Position numbers and translations under genes: made by a program | From: an uncultured Pirellulaceae bacterium | GTDB taxonomy: Bacteria; Planctomycetota; Planctomycetia; Pirellulales; Pirellulaceae | DNA: 64,000 nucleotides | Assembly (NCBI GenBank): GCA_938083195.1 | Contig: CALKCK010000036.1 | Coordinates: 1 to 64,000, forward strand | Direction: 5' to 3' | Notes under the pieces: generated by a model | Databases searched by the model: none | What the model was told of the DNA's origin: nothing | What the model saw: the letters and a program-made list of their open reading frames with translations, nothing else | Shown here: piece after piece, positions 53,896 through 62,701 of the stretch | Layout of the letters: every line of letters starts with the position of its first letter | Position numbering within the stretch: the first letter of the stretch is position 1

Positions 53896-55005
53896 ATGAA
53901 AACTAAACCGGTCGATAAATTTCTTTTAATTATCACGATTTCAGCTTTTATATGCGGTTTTACAAAAGCCAATGAACGACAAGAAACCAAAAATCTTGCC
54001 GCTGATCCATGGAAAGTAATTCAACTCAACACGAAAGCGAGTCTTCGAGGACTGCATGTATTTTCGGAATCAACCATTTGGGCCAGTGGAACCGGCGGAA
54101 CGATTGCCCACTCCACCAATGCCGGAAAAACATGGGATATCTGTGTTATTCCGGGCGCTGAAGAGCTTGATTTTCGAGATATTCACGCCATCAGCTCGCA
54201 AACCATCGTGGCCATGACTTCGGGCACGCCCGCCTGCGTCTATCGCAGTACCGACGGAGGTTCTAACTGGCGGCGAGTGTATGAAAATAAAGATGAAAAA
54301 ATATTTCTTGATGCTCTTTCTTTTTTCAATCAAAAAGAGGGAATCATTATGGGCGATCCAATCGATGGGAAAATATTTCTTTTGAAGACCTCCGACGGGG
54401 GTAATTCTTGGAAACCAACAGACAACTCTCCGGAGACTTTACCTGGCGAAGCAGGATTTGCAGCCAGTGGAACCAACATGATCACGACTGCAGACTCAAA
54501 CATTTTTATTGCTTTAGGTGGCGCACTTAAAGATGAAGTCAGTGAAACAAGCCGAATTGCAATTTCTCGAGATGCTGGGAAACAGTGGGCGATGGCAAAC
54601 GTACCCATTCCAAGAGACCCTTCGTCGGGAATGTTCTCAGTTTGTTTTTTCAATCAGAAATGCGGGGTGGTCGTTGGCGGCAATTACACATTGGCAGATA
54701 ACGAAACTCATAATTACGCGGTATCCTCAGACGGAGGAATAACGTGGATAATTCCCAAAGGCGCAAAACCTCCCTCTGGCTATCGCAGTTGCGTCACTCG
54801 TGCTCGACATCGCGGTTTGCCCTGTGCAGTCACAGTAGGACCTGGCGGGACAGATATTTCTTTTGACCTTGGCCATACTTGGAAACGCATTTCTGAAACA
54901 GGATTTCACTCAATTCAATTTTCACCAAAAGGAAACCAAGGATGGGCATCGGGAAGTGATGGACGCATTGGCCTTTGGCAACAACCAGACAACAAACAAA
55001 AATAA
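53896..55005 (+). CDS. Exported BNR/Ycf48-like beta-propeller protein
   Basis: The frame opens at 53725 inside the divergent PSD1 gene, but the ATG at 53896 (MKTKPVDKFLLIITISAFIC) begins a signal peptide and follows TAAGGT, so I use it (369 aa). Repeated blades with the BNR/Asp-box pattern S-x-D-x-G-x-x-W are visible: STNAGKTWDICV, STDGGSNWRRVY, TSDGGNSWKPTD, SRDAGKQWAMAN and SSDGGITWIIPK. This is the Ycf48/sialidase-propeller type. No sialidase catalytic Arg triad or RIP motif is evident, so it is probably a structural or binding propeller rather than a sialidase. It is divergent from the PSD1-DUF1501 operon and is followed by the cupin after 51 nt. Confidence 0.85.
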   Translation: MKTKPVDKFLLIITISAFICGFTKANERQETKNLAADPWKVIQLNTKASLRGLHVFSESTIWASGTGGTIAHSTNAGKTWDICVIPGAEELDFRDIHAISSQTIVAMTSGTPACVYRSTDGGSNWRRVYENKDEKIFLDALSFFNQKEGIIMGDPIDGKIFLLKTSDGGNSWKPTDNSPETLPGEAGFAASGTNMITTADSNIFIALGGALKDEVSETSRIAISRDAGKQWAMANVPIPRDPSSGMFSVCFFNQKCGVVVGGNYTLADNETHNYAVSSDGGITWIIPKGAKPPSGYRSCVTRARHRGLPCAVTVGPGGTDISFDLGHTWKRISETGFHSIQFSPKGNQGWASGSDGRIGLWQQPDNKQK

Positions 55006-55056
55006 CTAAACTCAGCAATTGCATCATCCAACCAAAAACCAGCAAGGGCTTATGCC

Positions 55057-55422
55057 GTGGATATTAAAAACCTCAATGTTGTTCCTTCGTTCACCACGAA
55101 GGATTCGTCCGAAATTCGCGAATTGTTATCTTATCGAAATTCCTCCATTCGCAATCAAAGCCTCGCGGAAGCCCGCGTTCCCGTCGGCGGGCAGACGATC
55201 CCGCACTATCACATAAAAGCAGAGGAAATCTATTTCATCACCGAAGGCCAGGGAATCATGACGATCGAGGGCCAGACGCAGAATGTCGGTGTCGGTGATG
55301 CTGTCTCGATACCACCCGGCCAAATCCATCAAATCACCAATGACGGCACGATCGCACTGCGGTTACTCTGCTGCTGTAGCCCACCGTACGAAGACGATGA
55401 CACGGTTTTGATTGAATCATAA
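55057..55422 (+). CDS. Small cupin-domain protein
   Basis: A 121-aa single-cupin protein. The start is a GTG at 55057 supported by AAGGG at 55044-55048; the ATG five bases upstream is in another frame. Cupin motif 1 is HYHIKAEEIYFITEGQG, with the metal ligands His, His and Glu, and motif 2 is VSIPPGQIHQITNDG with the last His. Small cupins of this kind serve as dioxygenases, isomerases or sugar sensors, so the exact role is open. A pair of Cys (LLCCCSPPYEDDD) sits near the C-terminus. It is probably co-transcribed with the BNR propeller. Its stop faces the end of the sulfatase at 55449-57341, 26 nt away. Confidence 0.9.
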   Translation: MDIKNLNVVPSFTTKDSSEIRELLSYRNSSIRNQSLAEARVPVGGQTIPHYHIKAEEIYFITEGQGIMTIEGQTQNVGVGDAVSIPPGQIHQITNDGTIALRLLCCCSPPYEDDDTVLIES

Positions 55423-55448
55423 ATTCTGTTGAAGCTGTAAAGAATCCA

Positions 55449-57341
55449 CTATTTCAATTCAATTTTAAAATCAGCGAAATCAGATTCCGTCGCCTTCACA
55501 TAAAACCCTACCCAAGAAATTTCTTTCCATGCCGATGGCAGAGGTGTCTCCACTGTTTTGCCATTGATGGTGGCAATTGCCAAATGCCGACCTAAATCAA
55601 ATTCAACTTGGACATGAAATGTATCAAGCGGCTCAAAATCAGCGTCGACTTTGGCAAGCTCGCCGACATTCTGCCAACCACCACTAAACGCCACATGTTG
55701 ATTCATTCCGATGGCTGTGCCAATTTTCAAGGTGTCTTGATTACTTGAATCGGAACCGAAAACGATCGCCGCATTTCGCGTCTTCCCCTTTTTTTGGTTG
55801 CTTTTATACGTCGTACTCAAGACGGCTTGACCGACAATGGGAGAATCGAGCTTTCGCAATGCGAGGCCTTCTCCGGAAGCTTTCAATCGATATCCCAGAT
55901 CGCAAGCAGTCACACTAACACCATTGACTTGGTGAAAGCGACCCGTGCTGTCGGTACCTGGCGGTGGGCTAGCGGTCTTGGTTGATTTTCGAGGTCGGGG
56001 TTTATCTTCTTTCCACCAGTCCGGGCCCTCTGTTAATACGGCGGCATCCATTTGAATTAATTGTTTTTTAAGTGATTCAAATTTAACTGGATGTTTCAAT
56101 TGCAAATCGTCAGTTTCTTGCCAATCATCCCGGATGTTATACAACTCAAACTGAGTCAAATTATCGGACGCCAATATTTTCCAATCGCCAACTCGCATGG
56201 CAACACGTGAGTTCTCAGGAGCCAAGTGATTTCGCCAATACAGTGGTTGCTCTCGCACGATCGGTTGATTTTCAAAGACCGGCAACATGCTTGCCCCGTC
56301 AATAGTTCGATCCTGTGGCAAAGGTATTTTTACAATATCGCAAATCGTGGAAAAAATATCCGAACCAATCACTGGCGTATCACTTTGTGAACCTGCCTTC
56401 ACGTGTCCTGGCCAGCGAATAATTCCCGGCACTCGGATTCCTCCTTCGTGAGACGCTCGCTTCCGGCCCCGTAACCCTCCCGTGGATCCTCGCGTTCTCC
56501 CCGACGTCCCTTTTCCCTCGGGTCCATTGTCGGAAGTGTAAATTACGAGCGTATCTTTTCGGTGCTCCAGACGATCCAAGCCCGCCATTAAAGTACCAAA
56601 CGCATCGTCGAGTTGAGTTATGTTGCCGTGATGTTGCCGAATGCCTTCGTCTTCGATATCAGCGTAAGCCTGCATGTATTTTTCAGCCGATTCGATTGGC
56701 AAATGAGGCTCGTGAGTCCAGACGGTTAAGAAAAAGGGGCGGCTAGAATTTTCTCGAGACTCAAGCCAATGGATTGCTTCCTCCACACAAATCATGGAAC
56801 TCGGCCCGGTCGCTTTGCCAATCGAATTTCCATTACGAACAAAATTCTCCGGGTTCATGTGGTTGGGTACCGCATTGTTCTGCGTTGCCATCCAATGGTC
56901 GTATCCGTGATCATTTGGCTGAGGTTGCTCGTCACTGTTGAATTTTCCGTTTAGATGCCATTTCCCAACGTGGCAGGTATCGTAACCACGTTCTTTCAAT
57001 AGCTCCGCAATCGTAATTTCACTGGTTCGAAGATGATACTGACTTCCCGGTGGTATCCATCGCCAAACGCCATTCCGATAGGGCGTTCGACCCGTCAAAA
57101 TAGCAGACCGAGAAGGAGAACATACGCTGCAACCGGCGTAGCACTGCGTTAATCGCAAACCTTCGGTTGCAAACTGATCCAGATGAGGGCTTTGAATTCT
57201 TGGATGCCCATAGCATCCTAGGTCTCCCCACCCCTGATCGTCGGTAAGAAACACAACCACATTCGGTGGCTCTTCACTCAACAATACTGCCGGTGTCCAA
57301 ATGGAAAAAAACGAACTTATCAAAACAAATAAAATTCTCAT
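55449..57341 (-). CDS. Sulfatase (CSPSR) with C-terminal beta-sandwich extension
   Basis: A 630-aa exported sulfatase (signal peptide about 1-22). The metal-site pair is in FLTDDQGWGDLGCYG; the active-site motif is C74-S-P-S-R78 followed by SAILTGRTPYR. GKWHLNGKFNSDEQPQ and YTSDNGPEGKGTSGRTRG are the other catalytic regions; the latter, with a GLRGRKRASHEGGIRVP segment, is close to arylsulfatase A-like planctomycete enzymes. The sulfatase core ends near 465. A Lys/Pro/Thr linker then leads to about 155 residues of beta-rich sequence (LGYRLKASGEGLALRKLD, then ATINGKTVETPLPSAW) that looks like a concanavalin/LamG-like binding domain. It is the last of four sulfatases in tandem on this strand. 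Confidence 0.9.
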   Translation of the reverse strand: MRILFVLISSFFSIWTPAVLLSEEPPNVVVFLTDDQGWGDLGCYGHPRIQSPHLDQFATEGLRLTQCYAGCSVCSPSRSAILTGRTPYRNGVWRWIPPGSQYHLRTSEITIAELLKERGYDTCHVGKWHLNGKFNSDEQPQPNDHGYDHWMATQNNAVPNHMNPENFVRNGNSIGKATGPSSMICVEEAIHWLESRENSSRPFFLTVWTHEPHLPIESAEKYMQAYADIEDEGIRQHHGNITQLDDAFGTLMAGLDRLEHRKDTLVIYTSDNGPEGKGTSGRTRGSTGGLRGRKRASHEGGIRVPGIIRWPGHVKAGSQSDTPVIGSDIFSTICDIVKIPLPQDRTIDGASMLPVFENQPIVREQPLYWRNHLAPENSRVAMRVGDWKILASDNLTQFELYNIRDDWQETDDLQLKHPVKFESLKKQLIQMDAAVLTEGPDWWKEDKPRPRKSTKTASPPPGTDSTGRFHQVNGVSVTACDLGYRLKASGEGLALRKLDSPIVGQAVLSTTYKSNQKKGKTRNAAIVFGSDSSNQDTLKIGTAIGMNQHVAFSGGWQNVGELAKVDADFEPLDTFHVQVEFDLGRHLAIATINGKTVETPLPSAWKEISWVGFYVKATESDFADFKIELK

Positions 57342-57398
57342 GGTTTCTCTTTCGCAAATTGCGGCTGCGATACAAACAAAAATGGGTCGATTCCAAAT

Positions 57399-58916
57399 TT
57401 ACTTTTTTGGTTGTTTTTTTCGTTTCTTTTGCTTGTTTGTCTTGGGTAAATCGTTGGTTCTAATTTCCGTCATTTTTAATTTCATTTTTGCTTTGAACCG
57501 ATTGATTAACGGAGCGTGAACCGGATCTTTTGCCACATTATTATATTGCTTGGGATCCAAATTCATGTCGTACAATTCGATTCCATTAGCTGCATCCTCC
57601 CCATACTGGATATAAGCCCAGTTGTTTTCTCGCAGTAAAAATCCCTTACGCATTGGCGCTACACTGAAAGCAGACTCCCTCACCGTTGCCTCCGGATTAC
57701 TCAACATCGATTTGATGTTTTTACCTTGCAGCCTTTGCGGAACCTTGAGTCCGCACAGGTCAGCAACCGTTGGGTAAAGATCTAAAAGCTCAACAAGACT
57801 ATTACAAACTCCAGGCACCTGATTAGGCATACAAATAATCAAAGGGACTGCCGCCGATTCTTCACGAAGACTCACCTTGGCCCAAAAATCATGCTCGCCA
57901 AGATGGTACCCGTGGTCACTTGTAAAAATCACAATTGTTTTTTCGCGCAACCCAGCGCCGTCTAGTGCGGCCATCACTTTTCCAACCTGAGCATCCATAA
58001 AGGCCACCGACGCAAGATACCCTCCCACTGCTTTCTTTTGCCGGCGAATATCCATTTTCATATTTTCGCTGGTCTTGTAGTTGACTCCCGCGCGAGGAGT
58101 GTCATCGCGATCTCCAGCAATTTTTTCTGGTAATTCGATCTTCGAATACGGAAGAAAAGGCGGGAAATAACTACGGGGAGCAACAAACGGTACGTGAGGA
58201 CGAACGAATCCTACACCTAGCCAAAATGGTTCATCTTTATGGGCCTCAATAAGCTCGACCGCTTTCTTTGCCGCAAGTCCATCAGAGTGGACTTCGTCTC
58301 CTCCATCGGCTTCAACAACAATAAAATTGTTACCGCCTTTGGGTGGCTTTTTGCCATCCGGATTTCCCTCGAGCAGTTCAATATCCCCAGGAGCTTTCCA
58401 CTCGGGTCCAGGGCAATTGAACCGTTCGGTCCAGGAAGCGGGGTCATCAGAACCGTCTGATCCCAAATGATCCTCGATACCAAACCCGACTTCGATTCCG
58501 CCCGGAACCCCCATATGAAAAAGCTTGCTGACCCGCGCGGTGTAATATCCGTTGTTTTTAAAATGCTGAGGCCACGTCGCGCGATCTCCAATTTTAGGCC
58601 GCGGGCTGTCATAACCAAGAACGCCTGTCGCATGTGGATAGTAACCCGACATAAATGATGCCCGCGAAGGACCGCAATATGTCCCCTGACAATAAGCCCG
58701 CGTGAAGCGAGTTCCTCGAGCAGCGAGCGCATCAATGTTGGGTGTTTGACAGCGAGGATTTCCGTAACACGAAAGCGCTGTCGCTGTTAGATCATCTGAA
58801 ATAATAAACAATACATTGTATTGAGAGTCGACCTCTTGTGCGGCTGACCGGTCCAAAGGAGTACCCTCGAACGACAGAAAAACTGTTAACAATACCGATG
58901 CGAGTGTAATTTTCAT
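57399..58916 (-). CDS. Sulfatase, iduronate-2-sulfatase-like (CGPSR)
   Basis: A 505-aa exported sulfatase, the second in the reading order from the end of the block. The signal peptide is about 1-28. The metal-site pair is in FIISDDLTATALSCYGNP and the active-site motif is C81-G-P-S-R85 followed by ASFMSGYYPHATG. IFTSDHGYHLGEHDFWAK is the typical second metal-binding and substrate loop of iduronate-2-sulfatase-like enzymes, and VGFVRPHVPFVAP is a conserved family feature. The C-terminal tail is Lys-rich (KTNKQKKRKKQPKK). It lies 57 nt before the start-to-end junction with the next gene, so co-transcription is likely. The substrate could be a sulfated uronic acid, but this is inferred from family resemblance. 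Confidence 0.9.
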   Translation of the reverse strand: MKITLASVLLTVFLSFEGTPLDRSAAQEVDSQYNVLFIISDDLTATALSCYGNPRCQTPNIDALAARGTRFTRAYCQGTYCGPSRASFMSGYYPHATGVLGYDSPRPKIGDRATWPQHFKNNGYYTARVSKLFHMGVPGGIEVGFGIEDHLGSDGSDDPASWTERFNCPGPEWKAPGDIELLEGNPDGKKPPKGGNNFIVVEADGGDEVHSDGLAAKKAVELIEAHKDEPFWLGVGFVRPHVPFVAPRSYFPPFLPYSKIELPEKIAGDRDDTPRAGVNYKTSENMKMDIRRQKKAVGGYLASVAFMDAQVGKVMAALDGAGLREKTIVIFTSDHGYHLGEHDFWAKVSLREESAAVPLIICMPNQVPGVCNSLVELLDLYPTVADLCGLKVPQRLQGKNIKSMLSNPEATVRESAFSVAPMRKGFLLRENNWAYIQYGEDAANGIELYDMNLDPKQYNNVAKDPVHAPLINRFKAKMKLKMTEIRTNDLPKTNKQKKRKKQPKK

Positions 58917-58980
58917 GGGCTCCTCAGAGAACTTATGATTGATTCGTGCATCACCTCATTGGCCGCCTGTGCTGCTGCCT

Positions 58981-60408
58981 CTATTTGGTAGTTGCAGGTG
59001 GCATGAATCGATGTTGACCTTTTTTCGCCGCTTGATGACTTGCCCGCGTATCTTGCTCAATCCCGGGATCACCTTGATCCTGCATCCAACGATCAAGCTC
59101 CGCACTCATTTTATCAAGAGTTGCCTTATACTCCTGATCGAGTGCGAGATTGTTCATCTCATAGGCATCGCTAGTCAACCGATATAATTGCTCGGCAGGA
59201 CGATGCATATAACGTTTTACCAATCCGTAAGTTCGCTCGTTTGCTGTCGAATCCCAAATCCAGGTGCCCCAATACGGATTGTTAAGAACGCCTTCGCCTT
59301 TGACTCCCATAAGATGTTTTTCAATGTAAGTTTCGGCGGGTGAGAGATTGCGAATGTAGTGAAACTCGCCATCGCAAACCGAGCGAATTGGATAGGCTGG
59401 TCCTTCGGGCACATTGTTGTGCATTCCAAAAACATAGTCCCGATGACGACTGGAAGGTTGCATTAAAACCGATACAAAACTGGTTCCATCAAATGGCTGA
59501 CCCTGACAATTTCCCCCACAGAGTTCCAAAACTGTCGGTAAAATATCCGCATATTGCACCAGCGCTTCCGTACGCGATCCTCCCTTAATTTTCCCTGGCC
59601 ACCGAGCCATCAGCGCTGAATGGACACCTGTATCCCAGTTCGTCCATTTGCAACCGGGGAATTGGGCTCCTTGTTCCGATGTAAATAGAACCAGCGTGTT
59701 ATCTGATTCGCCCGACTCCTCAAGAGCCTTGAGAATCTCCCCCACCTGCCCGTCCATATAACTAATCTCAGCGAGGTACTTCCCAAAATCTTCGCGTGTT
59801 CTTTGAGTATCAGCAATATTTGGGGGAAGCTCTAAGTCGGCTGGCGGATAAACCGAAGCGTCTCCCATGACCCACGGTACATGCGGTTCCACCAAAGCCA
59901 CGACTAGGCAAAACGGCTGATCAGTATTGCGAGACATAAACTCTTTTGTCGCAGTTAGATCATGCGCGGACGTTGGATTCCGTACGCAATTTTTATCAAA
60001 CCCGGCAATCGACTCAAACGGAAACGCTTTTTTCGGTAGCACGTGTACTTTACCGGCCAAACCGACTCGGTAGTTTAACTTCCGAAGGTAATGCGGCATG
60101 CTTTTTGTGCCCGGCCGGCTTGCCGAGTGATTCCAGGCACAGCCATTCCTCATTGGATATTGTCCGGTGTAGAGTTCTGCCCGACATGGCTGGCACATCG
60201 CCGTTGACAAATATGCACGATTAAATATCAGGCTTTCTTTTGAGAGTGCCTCGAGGTTTGGAGTTTTTGCATTTCGCCCTCCATACATTGGTAAGTCTGA
60301 AAATGTGCAATCATCTGCCATGATGATCAAGACGTTGGGACGATCAACCGCCTCCACATTCAACGGCAGCGCAAACAATAAACAAAGCAGAGCGAGTGTT
60401 TTTTTCAT
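58981..60408 (-). CDS. Sulfatase with unusual CQPCR active-site motif
   Basis: The start is set at Met6 of the frame (60408), giving MKKTLALLCLLFALPLNVEA as signal peptide and 475 aa. The metal-site pair is in IIMADDCTFSDLPMYGG. The active-site motif is C72-Q-P-C-R76 followed by AELYTGQYPMRNGC, with a second Cys where Ser or Ala is usual. FTSEQGAQFPGCKWTNWDTG replaces the normal SDHG/SDNG: Glu-Gln stands where Asp-His/Asn is expected, and the Lys in CKWTN is kept. The sequence type recalls the sulfamidase-like enzymes. It is flanked on the same strand by sulfatases with gaps of 64 and 59 nt. Activity is likely but the variant metal ligand pair should be kept in mind. Confidence 0.88.
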   Translation of the reverse strand: MKKTLALLCLLFALPLNVEAVDRPNVLIIMADDCTFSDLPMYGGRNAKTPNLEALSKESLIFNRAYLSTAMCQPCRAELYTGQYPMRNGCAWNHSASRPGTKSMPHYLRKLNYRVGLAGKVHVLPKKAFPFESIAGFDKNCVRNPTSAHDLTATKEFMSRNTDQPFCLVVALVEPHVPWVMGDASVYPPADLELPPNIADTQRTREDFGKYLAEISYMDGQVGEILKALEESGESDNTLVLFTSEQGAQFPGCKWTNWDTGVHSALMARWPGKIKGGSRTEALVQYADILPTVLELCGGNCQGQPFDGTSFVSVLMQPSSRHRDYVFGMHNNVPEGPAYPIRSVCDGEFHYIRNLSPAETYIEKHLMGVKGEGVLNNPYWGTWIWDSTANERTYGLVKRYMHRPAEQLYRLTSDAYEMNNLALDQEYKATLDKMSAELDRWMQDQGDPGIEQDTRASHQAAKKGQHRFMPPATTK

Positions 60409-60467
60409 ATTGAAATACAGCATGCAGGCAAACGAATTCGAAAAATCTCAATGAGTGAACGTGGTTT

Positions 60468-62297
60468 CTAGGGGGCACGTTTCTTCTTTGGTTTCGCAAC
60501 TACGACGCCAAGATTTTCTTTCATGTTGGGCACATATCCTTGGTGACTGAACTCGCATTTCTTCATTGCCTCAGAATAGGGTTCTGCACCATCACCAATC
60601 CAGTCGATAATATTGAGAACCTTAAGGGAAGCGTAGGAACTACCTGCAAGTAACCGATTCCAGCATGCTTGTGCAGACTCCTGATCTCCCGCTCGATATA
60701 AAATCCAAGCCGCCATCGCCTGGACGTGATGAGATTTATCTTTCAAGCAGGCTTTCATTTTAGCCATATCGATCGAATTACCTTCCTGCAGGTTGAAACA
60801 ACCCACGACTGCCCAATAACGGACACCCGAATCATCGGCATTAAGATTCTCATAAAATACAGGGAGGTTTTTTGGATTGCTTTCCAGTGCCATCGCCGCC
60901 GCGGCCTGATAGGCGCGAAGATCGTACAGCGAAGGATCTCGTACCATTTCGTAGATCGTTTTTCCGCAGTCTTCCGACCGTTTTACGACTTCACTTTCTG
61001 GAATTAAACCAGAATCAAATTTCTCAACCTGCCATTGATCCAACGCTTTACTTAATCGTTTTACATCGCTGGTATATTTCGGATCATCAATCAAATTATC
61101 AATATTGTCTGGATCAGCGGCGGTATCGTAGAGTTCCTCCATCGGCTTGGTTCCAAAAAACCGCCCCGTCACAGCATCAGTCTTGCCTTCTCGATGATGT
61201 TGATCCCAAGCTTGCGTTGCTTTCATTCGCCACAGGTAATTCAGCTTTTGCCCCCAAGGCGCATAAGGCATGTAGTTCCTGATGTACAGCAGTTTTCCGT
61301 CGCGAATCGCTCTTACATTGTCACAACGTTCGTCCATTCGTCCGCGAAAACTGACGTGATACTCACGAGATTCGGCATCCGGACCAAGGAAGACTTTTCC
61401 TTGCAGGTAATCTGGCGTCTCGGCACTGCAAATATTCAACCATGTCTTCGTCATGTCCACAAAGCTAACGATTTCATTAACCTTGCTTCCAGGGTCAGCT
61501 GGGCGAAGGTGCTTATACTTTTCCGGAATCCGAATGACTAATGGGCAATGCGTTCCACTGTTGAATAGAAATCGCTTGCTGCGAGCTAAAACGCCGCCGT
61601 GATCCGAATTATGAATGACGATTGTATTGTCCGCCATTCCGCTTTTCTCCAAATTAGCCAGTGCCAATCCGATATCGGCGTCCATTTTTTTCATCTGGTC
61701 GTGATAGTGGGCGTAGTTTTTTCGGATCTCCGGAATGTCTGGATGGTACTTTGCCAGTCGCACATTCTCCGGATCATGAGTTGTATTATTTACATCGCCA
61801 AAGGCTTTTGATTCATGCGATTTCGTACTGTTAATCACCATGAAAAATGGTTGATTATTTTTAAGCACTTTCCAATCGACCTTGTTGGTATCCCAAGGAC
61901 TTTTATCATCGCGGCCACCGATGTTGTAATCTGTCTTTCGGGCGTTACCAACAAAATAGCCTGCCTCTTTTAAAAGGTCGGGATAGTATTTAATGGTCTC
62001 ATGTGGAATTGGATATCGACTTCGCATCGGATGCGTTCCCATCGAAAGTGCGTGAACACCTGTAATCCAAGTACTTCGCATTGGCGCGCAAACCGGAGCG
62101 TTGGCGTAACAATGCATGTACTGAAACCCCTCGCCGGCGAGGCGATCGATGTTAGGTGTATCCGCATACGGATTTCCATAGCACCCAACCCAATTAATAT
62201 TATTGTCTTCACAAGTAAGCCAAAGAATATTTGGTTTTTCCTCTGCCAAGGCAGTTCCGGCCATCAGAACAAAGAGGATCGCAATTAGTTTTTTCAT
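60468..62297 (-). CDS. Sulfatase (CAPMR) with C-terminal HEAT-like repeats
   Basis: A 609-aa exported sulfatase; residues 1-19 are the signal peptide. The metal site has Glu30-Asp31 (LTCEDNNINWVGCYG) instead of the usual Asp-Asp. The active-site motif is C70-A-P-M-R74 followed by STWITG, with Met before Arg. HNSDHGGVLARSKRFLFNSG holds the second metal-site residues and the substrate loop, as in sulfamidase-like enzymes. After the sulfatase ends, about residues 455-590 look like HEAT-type helical repeats (LRAYQAAAAMALESNPKNLP, SGVRYWAVVGCFNLQ, HHVQAMAAWILYRAGDQESA). HEAT-tailed sulfatases occur in Planctomycetes and may bind partners. It is the first gene of the four-sulfatase tandem. Confidence 0.9.
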   Translation of the reverse strand: MKKLIAILFVLMAGTALAEEKPNILWLTCEDNNINWVGCYGNPYADTPNIDRLAGEGFQYMHCYANAPVCAPMRSTWITGVHALSMGTHPMRSRYPIPHETIKYYPDLLKEAGYFVGNARKTDYNIGGRDDKSPWDTNKVDWKVLKNNQPFFMVINSTKSHESKAFGDVNNTTHDPENVRLAKYHPDIPEIRKNYAHYHDQMKKMDADIGLALANLEKSGMADNTIVIHNSDHGGVLARSKRFLFNSGTHCPLVIRIPEKYKHLRPADPGSKVNEIVSFVDMTKTWLNICSAETPDYLQGKVFLGPDAESREYHVSFRGRMDERCDNVRAIRDGKLLYIRNYMPYAPWGQKLNYLWRMKATQAWDQHHREGKTDAVTGRFFGTKPMEELYDTAADPDNIDNLIDDPKYTSDVKRLSKALDQWQVEKFDSGLIPESEVVKRSEDCGKTIYEMVRDPSLYDLRAYQAAAAMALESNPKNLPVFYENLNADDSGVRYWAVVGCFNLQEGNSIDMAKMKACLKDKSHHVQAMAAWILYRAGDQESAQACWNRLLAGSSYASLKVLNIIDWIGDGAEPYSEAMKKCEFSHQGYVPNMKENLGVVVAKPKKKRAP

Positions 62298-62697
62298 ATC
62301 AAATCAAAATCGCCGAAGGATAGAATCATGAACTGCAGACACACGATTGCCTACGGTAAAACTGATGGTTGAACTTGTCGAATTATTTGAACCAAAATCG
62401 CTCATCCAACTCTCTACTACGTTTTTAAACCGTCGAGTTCTTCACCGCCAACAAAAAACGGCAAAAGGGACTTTGATTTAAAAAAAACCGCGGATAAGTA
62501 GTTTTTGGCACCATTACGAAAGTCGCTCTCGTAGGCAATGCACCGGAAGTGACATTTCGAGAACTATGAACTTGAACCTGGGATGGACCTCGTATTTTAC
62601 TGTTTCCCAAATTGAGTTTCGGCAAAAAAAAGAACGGTGGGAAAACCCCACCGTTCTTATTTAGCTCTTGACCCACTTTACCGCTTATTATCGCTTA
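62298..62697. other. Intergenic region with terminator, upstream of the sulfatase tandem
   Basis: 400 bases between the small secreted protein and the first sulfatase of the block. It contains the terminator at 62622-62658 and presumably the promoter of the four-sulfatase unit at about 62300-62450. No ORF with coding character was found. Confidence 0.5.
62622..62658 (-). terminator. Rho-independent terminator of the small secreted-protein gene
   Basis: AAGAACGGTGGG (62630-62641) pairs with CCCACCGTTCTT (62647-62658) around AAAAC. On the minus strand the stem is followed by a run of T (A-run 62624-62630 on the plus strand). It lies 40 bases beyond the stop of the 62698-62991 gene. Confidence 0.88.
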
Positions 62698-62701
62698 TTA
62701 T
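62682..62701. repeat. Perfect 10-bp tandem duplication at a stop codon
   Basis: CGCTTATTAT is repeated immediately (62682-62691, 62692-62701). On the minus strand the second copy holds the stop codon of the small secreted protein, and the duplicated copy places further stop-like triplets just after it. Confidence 0.75.

Noticed and set aside
53896..55005. Interpretation of the BNR propeller as a sialidase
   Set aside because: Asp-box repeats are present but no RIP motif, catalytic Arg triad or Tyr/Glu pair could be located.
58217..58735. 172-aa minus-strand ORF inside the CGPSR sulfatase
   Set aside because: A second frame of the same strand across the sulfatase coding region; the sulfatase frame has all catalytic motifs.
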